Origin: G965276765 sp965276765
GTDB lineage: Bacteria > Actinomycetota > Acidimicrobiia > Acidimicrobiales > Palsa-688
Reading direction: 5' to 3'
Length of the DNA stretch: 64,000 nucleotides
Assembly (NCBI GenBank): GCA_965276765.1
Contig: OZ255627.1
Span: 930,001-994,000, forward strand
Shown here: positions 57,547 to 64,000 of the stretch, one piece after another
Layout of the letters: every line of letters begins with the position of its first letter
Numbering within the stretch: the stretch's first letter is position 1
The notes under the pieces: model-generated
Databases searched by the model: none
What the model was told of the DNA's origin: nothing
The model's input: the letters and a program-made list of their open reading frames with translations, nothing else
Made by a program: the position numbers and the translations under genes

Positions 57547-58710
57547 CTATCCGTCTTCGTCGATCAGTTGTCGCGCCAGGTACTCCCGGAATCCTGGAAT
57601 AGAGAAGGCGACAAGGCCATGGTCCGGCGCATGAATGATCCCCTTCCGGATTAACGCGTCACGCGTGGGGGAAACGGCAGATTGCTCGCGACCTAGCGAC
57701 CGAGCCACGTCTCCCGATCTCGCCTCCCCTTTCTCGTCTCGGTTCATCCTTTTCACCATCGAGTAGAGATACCTCCGCTCGTTTTCGGTGGCCTGATAAA
57801 ACCGAGCCCCGTATATGCCAGTTTCCTTTTGGCGCTCGGCAGCGGGCCTTGCCGCTTGAACATCGGCAGCAGTGATCCGCTCAATGTGCCCCGGGCGAGC
57901 CGCCACCTCCCACGCCTCGAAAGCTGAAAGTTGGAGGAAGTAGGGGTAGCCCTCGGCGCCACCGACGAGATGGTCAAGCGCCTCGCCCTCCCACTCGACG
58001 CCTTCTGCCCGGGCCGGCTCGACAATGGCGGACCGAGCCTCCGAATCTAAAAGATTATCTGTCGGCTCATAGCGAAAGCGCTCTGTATAGGTGGCCGCCT
58101 TCGCAATGTAAGAGGGCAGGTACGGCAGACCTGCCCCTATGAAGGCAAAGGGGAGGCGGTCACGTACGTCTTGGACGAGATGAACGAGCGCCCCAAGATT
58201 GGTCTTCGAGAGCGATTGGAGCTCGTCGACAAGCAGAGCGACCCCCACCCCGTCTTCACGGGCAGCGCCGGCCAACGTCTCGACGACCTTCTTCAGCTCA
58301 ACGTAGCCACCGGCGGAACGGCCGCTTCCCACAGTCGCCCCCGATGCAAGGACCTGTAAACCTCCACCCGGCCGCAGGAGGGCGTCCAGGCGACGCTTCA
58401 GCTTTCCGCCGAGAGGCAGCAGCGTCGCAAACCGGGCGGCCGCTTTGGCGAAGGTGACGTCAACCGGAGCGCCTCGGCGCATTTCGAGATATGGCGCGTA
58501 CCAGCCGGCCTGTGAGAGCCGGTCGGAGACCTCCTTCAAGAGCACGGTCTTGCCAACTCCTCGAAGCCCCACATAAACGAGGCTGTTTGCGGCGTAGCCG
58601 GCTTCGATTTGGTCCCTCGCGCTTTCGGCGAGGGCGAGCTGATCAGATCGACCAACAAGCGCCCGGGGCCGGTCGCCGGCACCGGGTGTGTAGGGGTTCG
58701 GCACGCGCAT
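57547..58710 (-). CDS. Orphan AAA-type ATPase with C-terminal winged helix (387 aa)
   Basis: P-loop ATPase: VYVGLRGVGKTVLLKE (Walker A), VALLVDELQSLSKTNLGAL (Walker B with DE) and an arginine-finger-like segment ATYTERFRYEP, followed by LDSEARSAIVEPARAEGVEW (lid). The C-terminus has KGEARSGDVARSLGREQSAV and SPTRDALIRKGIIHAPDHGL, a winged-helix domain. The layout is like the archaeal-type ATPase/Orc1-like families often seen in mobile or defence contexts. A TATAGTAT box just before the ATG suggests a leaderless transcript. No partner gene is visible next to it. Codon use appears a little less GC-biased than in neighbours, which hints at transfer. Confidence 0.85.
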   Translation of the reverse strand: MRVPNPYTPGAGDRPRALVGRSDQLALAESARDQIEAGYAANSLVYVGLRGVGKTVLLKEVSDRLSQAGWYAPYLEMRRGAPVDVTFAKAAARFATLLPLGGKLKRRLDALLRPGGGLQVLASGATVGSGRSAGGYVELKKVVETLAGAAREDGVGVALLVDELQSLSKTNLGALVHLVQDVRDRLPFAFIGAGLPYLPSYIAKAATYTERFRYEPTDNLLDSEARSAIVEPARAEGVEWEGEALDHLVGGAEGYPYFLQLSAFEAWEVAARPGHIERITAADVQAARPAAERQKETGIYGARFYQATENERRYLYSMVKRMNRDEKGEARSGDVARSLGREQSAVSPTRDALIRKGIIHAPDHGLVAFSIPGFREYLARQLIDEDG

Positions 58711-58967
58711 GAGTCCTATACTATAGCTCCTTCCCTAGAGTCGAGAAGTTCTAGCGGGAGTCCAGTGAGGCCGGTGGCACATCAGCCGGAAGGTCGCCGA
58801 TGGCGTGAGCGCCACGCATGGCGAGTGCCTCCTCCCGGGTCATGGGTTGACCGCAGGGGGGCGCGATACGAGCTCGGGGTCGGGCTGACCGTCTTCCGCG
58901 TCCATCGTCCGCAGTGTTGCGCCCGGGCGTCCCAAATGCGGCGGGACGGTGACCCTAGAGTGGCGCC

Positions 58968-59582
58968 GTGCAGGTCCTCGTGGTGTGCTCAGCCAATCAG
59001 TGCCGGTCCCCCATGGGTGCGGCCCTGCTGGCGGCCCACGCCGCCGCTTCCCCCGGGGCGGGGCGGGACCTCGAGGTCGAGTCGGCGGGGTTTGGGGCGA
59101 CGGGGATCCCCGCGGTGCCCGAGGTCGTCGCCGCCATGGCCGACATCGGGATCGACCTCTCCGCCCACCGCAGCCTGCGCGTCACCCGCCAGATGTGCCG
59201 GGAGAGCGACCTGATCGTCGGCATGACCCGCCAACACGTCGTCGACCTGGCCGTGCTCGACCAGGAGGCGTGGCCGAGGACGTGGCCGCTCGTGGACCTG
59301 GTCCGCCGGGGCCGCCGGCTGGGCCGGCGCTCACCCGGCGAGGCGCCGGCGGCCTGGATGCGGCGCGCCCACGAAGGGCGGCGAGCATCGGACGTGCTGA
59401 GCCTGCCGGAGAGCGACGACGTCGCCGACCCGATCGGCGAACCGTTCGCCGCCTACGAGAAGACTCGCGACCAGCTCGCCAGCCTCTTCGACGACCTCAT
59501 TGCCCTGCTTGCCCTCGACCGGGACGATGATCGGGCCAACGAGAGCAGCCAATCCCTGACCTGGAGTGGCTGGGGCTCTTGA
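58968..59582 (+). CDS. Low-molecular-weight protein-tyrosine phosphatase (204 aa)
   Basis: Cytoplasmic LMW-PTP. The catalytic CX5R is C7-SANQC-R13 followed by SP, and the acid is in SDDVADPIGEPF. The length exceeds the usual 150-160 because of an insert and a C-terminal tail. In polysaccharide loci these enzymes remove phosphate from the BY-kinase; here a fused Wzz/BY-kinase lies 3.3 kb downstream. GTG start. Its stop overlaps the start of the DUF4012 gene (TTGA). Confidence 0.92.
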   Translation: MQVLVVCSANQCRSPMGAALLAAHAAASPGAGRDLEVESAGFGATGIPAVPEVVAAMADIGIDLSAHRSLRVTRQMCRESDLIVGMTRQHVVDLAVLDQEAWPRTWPLVDLVRRGRRLGRRSPGEAPAAWMRRAHEGRRASDVLSLPESDDVADPIGEPFAAYEKTRDQLASLFDDLIALLALDRDDDRANESSQSLTWSGWGS

Positions 59583-61999
59583 CCAGCCCCGAGGTCCCGG
59601 CGGATCGGGACCCCACCCAACAAGAGAGCCACGACGCTGGGACGGGGCGCGCCATGACGTCCGAGATCAAAGAACCGGCCGCCGACCGACGGCGCGACAA
59701 GCGGCGTCAAGGCGGTCGGGGCAATCGGCGCGACCAGGCCAGGACGAGCCGGCTGATCGTCGCCGCCCTGACGGTCGCATCGGCGATCGGCGCCGCCCTC
59801 GCCGGCTGCCACCCCACCAGCACCCCTATCGTCGACCCGCTCTACACCGCCCTGCTGGCCGCCGTCGTCACGCTGGCGGCCAGCCGGGCCAGCCGCTGGA
59901 CCCTCCTCGTGCTCGCCGCCGTCGGCGCCGGACTCAGCCGAGGGTGGCTGCTCGTGCCCGGTGCGGCGGGGCTGGCGATCGCATTCGCGGCGGTGTTCCC
60001 TCGTCGAGCCAGGCGGCGGGTCGGGGCATTGACCGGGGCGCTCGCCATCCAGGTCGTCCTGCGCTGGCATCCGATCGGATTCCACGGGCTCACCGCCATC
60101 GTCGCCGCCGTCGTGGTCATTCCCCCCCTTGTCTCGGCCCTCACCCATATCTCGTCGAGGGCGAGGCGCTGGACGCTGCGGGCCTCCCTCGGCGTGGTGG
60201 TCGTGCTGATCGTCTTCGCCGTGCCCGTCGCCATCGGCACCCTCCTCGCCCGCCCGTCGGCCAACCGAGGGACCGTCGCCACCGAGGACGCCCTCACCAC
60301 CGTGCTGCGGGGCCGGACGAGCGCCGGGCTCACCAACCTCGCCTCCGCCTCCCACGACTTCTCCGTCGCGGCCCAGCGGGCTGGGAGCTGGTGGACGTCG
60401 GGCGGCCTGCTCGTGCCCGGCGTGGCCCAGCAGCGCCGGGCCATCGTGACCGCGGCCCAGACGGGTCAGACGGCGACGGCGGTGGCGCACCGGGCTGCGG
60501 CGAGCGTCGACATCAACCGCCTGGCGTTCCGCCACGGGCGCATCGACATCGCCCGCATCCGCCGGCTGGCCACGCCCATCGGCGAGCTCCAGACCGGCCT
60601 GGCCTCGGCCCAGCACCGTCTGACCGCCATCCGCTCGCCGTGGCTGGTCGGGCCCCTCCGGAGCCGGCTCGCCCTCCTCGGCGCCAAGCTGACCAAGGCC
60701 CGCTCGAGCACTGCACTCGCCGCCGGAGTGATCAGGGCCGCCCCCGGGCTGCTCGGCGGCGACGGCACCCGCCACTACCTGATCGCCTTCATGACCCCGT
60801 CGGAGAGCCGCGGCCTCGACGGGTTCATCGGCGCCTACGGCGAGCTGCGGGTCGACAACGGCCGACTCCAGCTGGTGCGCTCGGGGAGTGTCGCCAAGCT
60901 CAACCGGGCCAAGGACGGGACCCGCCACATCACCGGGCCGGCGGACTACCTGGCCAGGTACGGGGCGTTTCACCCGGCCGACTTCTTCCAGGACCTCAGC
61001 TACTCCCCCGACTTCCCGACCGTCGAAGACGTGATCTCGCAGATGTACCCGCAATCCGGCGGTGATCACATCGACGGGGTCATCGCCATCGACCCCTACG
61101 CCCTGGCCTCCCTCCTGGCGTTCACCGGGCCGATCAAGGTCCCCGGGCTCGCCTTCCCGCTGACGTCGGGCAACGCCGCCAGCTTCCTGCTCAAGGGGGA
61201 GTACGACTCGTTTGGCGCCTCGTCCCAGGCCCGTCACGACTTCCTCCAAGAAGCGCTGGCCACCGCCTTCCACCGGCTCATCGGGGGGAAATTCCCCGCT
61301 CCCCTGACTCTGGCCCGTCAGATGGGTCCCGACGTGCGCCAGGGACGGCTGCTGTTCTGGACGGACCGTCGCAGCGAACAGCCCGTCCTGCGCCGCCTCG
61401 GCGTGACCGGGGCCTTTCCGAAGGCCTCGGGCCACGACGTGCTGGCGTTGACCACGCAAAATGCCGCCAACAACAAGATCGACGCCTACCTCGAGCGGCG
61501 CATCGACGACCGGGTCCTCTACGACCCGGCCACCGGGCAGACCACGTCGACGGTGACGGTCACGCTGGACAACACCGCCCCATCGAAGGGTCTGCCGGCG
61601 TATGTCATCGGCGCCAACAACGGCCTTCACCTGCCCCCGGGAACCAACCGGACCTGGCTGTCGCTCTACAGCCCCCTCAACTTCACCGGGGCGACCGAGG
61701 GCGGCAAGACGTTGCGGGTGAGCCCGGTGCGCGAGCTCGGGGTCAACACCTACAGCACCTTCGTCAACGTCGGCCCGCACGGCACGACGACGATCCAGTT
61801 TCGCCTCACCGGACAGCTGAAGGCCGGCCGGACCTACCAGCTCAGCGTCCGCAACCAGCCCATGGTCAACCCCGACAAGGTCACCACCGAGATTTCCCCA
61901 ATTTCCGGATGGACCGGATCGGGCGCGTCTGAGCGGACTCTTACCCCGGATCAGGCCGAGATCCAGACCGAAGTCATGACCTTCAAGCCAACCCCGTGA
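59579..61999 (+). CDS. DUF4012 membrane protein (~806 aa)
   Basis: Large actinobacterial surface protein. The N-terminal cytoplasmic tail (RRRDKRRQGGRGNRRDQART) is followed by several hydrophobic segments between about residues 55 and 235 (IVAALTVASAIGAALAG; LGVVVVLIVFAVPVAIGTLL). The DUF4012 core starts around LIAFMTPSESRGLDGFIGAY, GVIAIDPYALASLLAFTGPI and ALTTQNAANNKIDAYLERRI, and a beta-sandwich C-terminus follows. DUF4012 proteins are linked to capsular/EPS loci in actinomycetes. TTG 59579 overlaps the phosphatase stop; ATG 59654 is an alternative. Function unknown; extracellular placement inferred. Confidence 0.88.
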   Translation: MTSPEVPADRDPTQQESHDAGTGRAMTSEIKEPAADRRRDKRRQGGRGNRRDQARTSRLIVAALTVASAIGAALAGCHPTSTPIVDPLYTALLAAVVTLAASRASRWTLLVLAAVGAGLSRGWLLVPGAAGLAIAFAAVFPRRARRRVGALTGALAIQVVLRWHPIGFHGLTAIVAAVVVIPPLVSALTHISSRARRWTLRASLGVVVVLIVFAVPVAIGTLLARPSANRGTVATEDALTTVLRGRTSAGLTNLASASHDFSVAAQRAGSWWTSGGLLVPGVAQQRRAIVTAAQTGQTATAVAHRAAASVDINRLAFRHGRIDIARIRRLATPIGELQTGLASAQHRLTAIRSPWLVGPLRSRLALLGAKLTKARSSTALAAGVIRAAPGLLGGDGTRHYLIAFMTPSESRGLDGFIGAYGELRVDNGRLQLVRSGSVAKLNRAKDGTRHITGPADYLARYGAFHPADFFQDLSYSPDFPTVEDVISQMYPQSGGDHIDGVIAIDPYALASLLAFTGPIKVPGLAFPLTSGNAASFLLKGEYDSFGASSQARHDFLQEALATAFHRLIGGKFPAPLTLARQMGPDVRQGRLLFWTDRRSEQPVLRRLGVTGAFPKASGHDVLALTTQNAANNKIDAYLERRIDDRVLYDPATGQTTSTVTVTLDNTAPSKGLPAYVIGANNGLHLPPGTNRTWLSLYSPLNFTGATEGGKTLRVSPVRELGVNTYSTFVNVGPHGTTTIQFRLTGQLKAGRTYQLSVRNQPMVNPDKVTTEISPISGWTGSGASERTLTPDQAEIQTEVMTFKPTP

Positions 62000-62109
62000 C
62001 AGATCGTGTGCCATGCGCTACAGTTCCCTCCGTGGTCGCCACGTCCCTTTCGGCGTGAACGACCCACGGCGTCGGCTGGTGCTGGCGGAATACCAGAAGG
62101 AGATGACGA

Positions 62110-62688
62110 GTGACTAAAAGACGGATTACCCGCCTGATTGTCGGACCCGCCGTTGCCGGCGTGGCCATGTTCGGCGTAGCGCCGCTCGTCTTGGCGTCCA
62201 CCGCCTCAGCATCGCCTGCGGTGGCGCAGTACGGCCCAGTGAGTGCGGCGACGCTGTTCGTCAGCAGCGGCACCGTGGCGTCCGGTGGCTCGGTCACCGT
62301 CTCCGGTACCGGCTTCGATGCCAACTCGACCGTCACCTTGACGCTGGATGGCACCGTCATCGGCACCGCCACCACCAATGCCGCCGGTGCCTTCTCGACC
62401 ACGGTCACGATCCCCTCGGGCCTGGCCGCCGGCAACTACACCATCATCGCCACCGACCCGTCGGGTCACACGTCCTCGATCACGATCTTCGTGACCGGGG
62501 CCTCCACGACGGCCGTTGCCGCTCCCAGCGCCGCCGCTCCCAGCTCCACTTCCTCGTCGTCCTCGGGGCTGGCCTTCACGGGTACCGATGCGGCCGCCAC
62601 GGCCGGCGCCGGTGCCGGTGCGATCGCGCTCGGCGGTCTGCTCGTGCTCGGCTCACGCCGCCGGCGCCGCGACGCCTGGACCGACTGA
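62110..62688 (+). CDS. Secreted surface protein with LAFTG sorting signal (192 aa)
   Basis: Signal peptide: MTKRRITRLIVGPAVAGVAM then LASTASASPA. One Ig-like/MG2-type domain (SGGSVTVSGTGFDANSTVTL, TTVTIPSGLAAGNYTIIAT). A low-complexity Ala/Ser linker leads to LAFTG, a hydrophobic stretch and RRRRR, the three-part signal of sortase substrates. LAxTG is the class E sortase signature of high-GC Gram-positives. The GTG start has AAGGAG eight bases upstream. It lies between DUF4012 and the Wzz/BY-kinase, suggesting that it is part of the cell-surface polysaccharide module. No sortase gene is seen in the window. Confidence 0.88.
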   Translation: MTKRRITRLIVGPAVAGVAMFGVAPLVLASTASASPAVAQYGPVSAATLFVSSGTVASGGSVTVSGTGFDANSTVTLTLDGTVIGTATTNAAGAFSTTVTIPSGLAAGNYTIIATDPSGHTSSITIFVTGASTTAVAAPSAAAPSSTSSSSSGLAFTGTDAAATAGAGAGAIALGGLLVLGSRRRRRDAWTD

Positions 62689-62823
62689 CCACTGCGGGCA
62701 CGGGACGTCGCAACGTCCAACGGTCGATACTGGTCGGTTAGAAGTGCAGGGATCGTTTACGCGCGTCCGTGACACCCGGCCAGACATTGCTCCGGCTAAC
62801 GTTTCTTCGGGTCGGGGACGACT

Positions 62824-62857
62824 ATCGGGCTTGGCCCCGTTCGGGCTGAGGCCCGAT
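62824..62857 (+). promoter_or_regulatory. Inverted repeat upstream of the Wzz/BY-kinase gene
   Basis: ATCGGGC (62824-62830) and GCCCGAT (62851-62857) can pair, with a CCC/GGG pair inside the loop, forming an imperfect hairpin 46 bases before the chosen start. It may be a terminator-like leader element or an operator; no T-run follows. Confidence 0.35.
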
Positions 62858-62903
62858 GCACCCGCCCCCTGGCCGACGACGAGACGATAGGGCAACGAGC
62901 GAC

Positions 62904-64000
62904 TTGGAACTGCGCGAAGCAACCCACGAGGACGCGGTACGCACATACCTCCGAGTGCTCAACCGCCGGAAGTTCACCATCATCCTCGTCACGGTGATCG
63001 TGCTAGCACTCGCCATCGCGTACGTCGAAGTGAAGACCCCGGTGTACACGGCGAGCGCCCAGGTGCTGGTCCCGGAGCAGGCGGCGACCTCGGCGCTGCA
63101 GCCGACGGCCAACGCGCAAACCCCGACAGTGAACGTCCAGCGCCTCTTGAGCGACGCCCAGCAGTTTGCTCAGGGCAACCAGACCAAGGCTGCCGCCCAG
63201 GCCATCCTGCACGGCACTCCCAAGGTCACGATCACGGCGTCGACCACCGACGACGTGCTGACCTTTGCGGCGACGAGCGCGAACAGGGGTCAAGCCGCCA
63301 ATGTCGCCAACGCATACAGCCGGGCCTACATCTCGGCCGACCGGGCCAACCAGGTCGGGCAATACACAGGCCAGGTCACGGCCCTCCACACCAGCATCGG
63401 CAAGCTGCAGCGTCAGGTCGCATCGGCCCAGACGGGTAGCCAGCAGCGAGCCGCAGACCGCTCCTCGATCTCCTCGCTCACCCAGTCACTCCAGCAGCTC
63501 CAGGCGGCAAGCCAGCTGGTGGCCCAGACGGGACCCACGGTCATCAACGCTGCGAGCGTCCCAACGGCGCCATCGTCGCCTAAGAAGGTCCGCGACGGTG
63601 TGCTCGGACTTGTCGTCGGCTTGGTCCTCGGCGTCGCTCTTGCCTTCCTCCGCGACCGACTCGACGACAAGGTGAAGTCGACGCGCGACATCGAGGACGT
63701 CTCCGGTGGTCTCCCCATTGTCGGGAGCATCCCGCTGGTCAGCAGCTGGCGCAAGGGCAAGAAAACCCATATCGCCCTTATGGAGGACGCCGACTCGACC
63801 GTCTCCGAGGCGTACCGCACCCTGCGCACCTCGATCCAGTTTCTCGGGATCGACGAGGTCCAGCGAGTCATCGCCGTGACCAGCTCCACGCCGGATGAGG
63901 GAAAGTCGACGGCCACCGCCAACCTGGCCGTCAGCTTCGCACGGGCCGGCCAGCGGGTGGTGGTGGTGTCATTCGACTTCCGTAGGCCGCGATTGCACCT
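62904..64000 (+). CDS. Wzz-BY-kinase fusion, polysaccharide co-polymerase/tyrosine kinase (3' end outside window)
   Basis: N-terminal Wzz domain: VRTYLRVLNRRKFTIILVTV, a first membrane segment to about residue 37, a periplasmic-side helical region and a second segment VLGLVVGLVLGVALAFLRDR. It continues as a cytoplasmic BY-kinase: EAYRTLRTSIQFLGIDEVQR, Walker A VTSSTPDEGKSTATANLAVS and Walker A' FDFRRPRLHL at the edge. Wzz/kinase proteins regulate chain length and export of capsule or EPS by autophosphorylation of a C-terminal Tyr cluster, which lies outside the window. TTG 62904 is the probable start; no better codon is in frame nearby. Continues past the right edge. Confidence 0.92.
   Translation, partial: MELREATHEDAVRTYLRVLNRRKFTIILVTVIVLALAIAYVEVKTPVYTASAQVLVPEQAATSALQPTANAQTPTVNVQRLLSDAQQFAQGNQTKAAAQAILHGTPKVTITASTTDDVLTFAATSANRGQAANVANAYSRAYISADRANQVGQYTGQVTALHTSIGKLQRQVASAQTGSQQRAADRSSISSLTQSLQQLQAASQLVAQTGPTVINAASVPTAPSSPKKVRDGVLGLVVGLVLGVALAFLRDRLDDKVKSTRDIEDVSGGLPIVGSIPLVSSWRKGKKTHIALMEDADSTVSEAYRTLRTSIQFLGIDEVQRVIAVTSSTPDEGKSTATANLAVSFARAGQRVVVVSFDFRRPRLH

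Noticed and set aside
57547..58710. AAA ATPase as part of a multi-gene defence system
   Set aside because: No nuclease, reverse transcriptase or toxin-like partner lies beside it in the same direction; kept only as an orphan worth checking.
59453..62014. 853-codon open frame on the minus strand opposite DUF4012
   Set aside because: Low-complexity Gly/Arg/Asp-rich shadow of a gene with recognisable DUF4012 features; no ribosome site or domain.
1..64000. CRISPR arrays, tRNA or rRNA genes, phage structural genes
   Set aside because: Looked for evenly spaced direct repeats, tRNA-like T-arm sequences and long RNA-like stretches; none found. The repeats present are dispersed or inverted pairs.

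Overview
The window is a GC-rich stretch with short intergenic gaps, many GTG/TTG starts and very frequent 4-base ATGA/GTGA stop-start overlaps. The gene content suggests a free-living, probably soil or aquatic, actinomycete: a CarD-type C-terminal domain, a class-E-like LAFTG surface-sorting signal, a fused Wzz/BY-kinase, DUF4012, NarL-type two-component pairs and many TetR regulators. The class Acidimicrobiia is a reasonable guess but is inference. No rRNA, tRNA or CRISPR array was seen.

Layout. 0-6.2 kb is a mobile-element pile-up: two coupled tyrosine recombinases, a left-truncated IS21 element (istA remnant, istB, small HTH gene, right end) and an IS30 transposase cut by the IS21 end. 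6.3-13.4 kb is an arabinoside-use locus (GH51 arabinofuranosidase, sugar ABC importer, SsuD-like flavin monooxygenase, LacI regulator) with two matching candidate LacI operators. Three of its genes carry frameshifts. 13.5-14.1 kb holds fragments of a superoxide dismutase and an MFS exporter. 14.8-21.1 kb has a two-component system, an ABC-2 exporter, and a TetR/MFS-efflux pair with palindromes. At 21.2-23.2 kb a VOC gene is split by an IS630-like element carrying a passenger gene. 23.2-36.7 kb is mixed accessory content: AlkZ-like protein, methyltransferase, secreted hydrolase, small regulators, a CarD domain remnant, a HEAT-repeat gene between inverted repeats, a TetR/FAD-monooxygenase pair with a 35-bp palindrome, a rhomboid-like protein, a propeller lipoprotein and VOC proteins. 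36.9-39.6 kb is a MarR/ABC-2 export operon. 39.7-49.7 kb is rich in toxin-antitoxin (TA) loci in every state from intact to fragment, with segmental duplications, plus a second two-component operon. 49.7-56.2 kb is a small-molecule cluster in which two divergent arms each pair an APH-like kinase with a CrtC-like DHSWG protein. 56.3-58.7 kb has an RCC1 lipoprotein and an orphan AAA ATPase. From 59.0 kb to the right edge an envelope/exopolysaccharide locus begins: low-molecular-weight tyrosine phosphatase, DUF4012, LAFTG surface protein, Wzz/BY-kinase.

How the parts work together. The GH51 operon would release and import arabinose-type sugars under LacI control. Several export operons each carry their own repressor and a palindrome at or over the start codon. 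The tyrosine phosphatase and BY-kinase are an expected antagonistic pair controlling polysaccharide assembly. The best candidates for something under-described are the divergent kinase/DHSWG cluster (49.8-56.2 kb), the antitoxin/PIN-toxin family with three copies in 20 kb, and the LAFTG/DUF4012 surface module. Repeated frameshifts mean either a decaying accessory region or residual consensus errors; sequence alone cannot decide.
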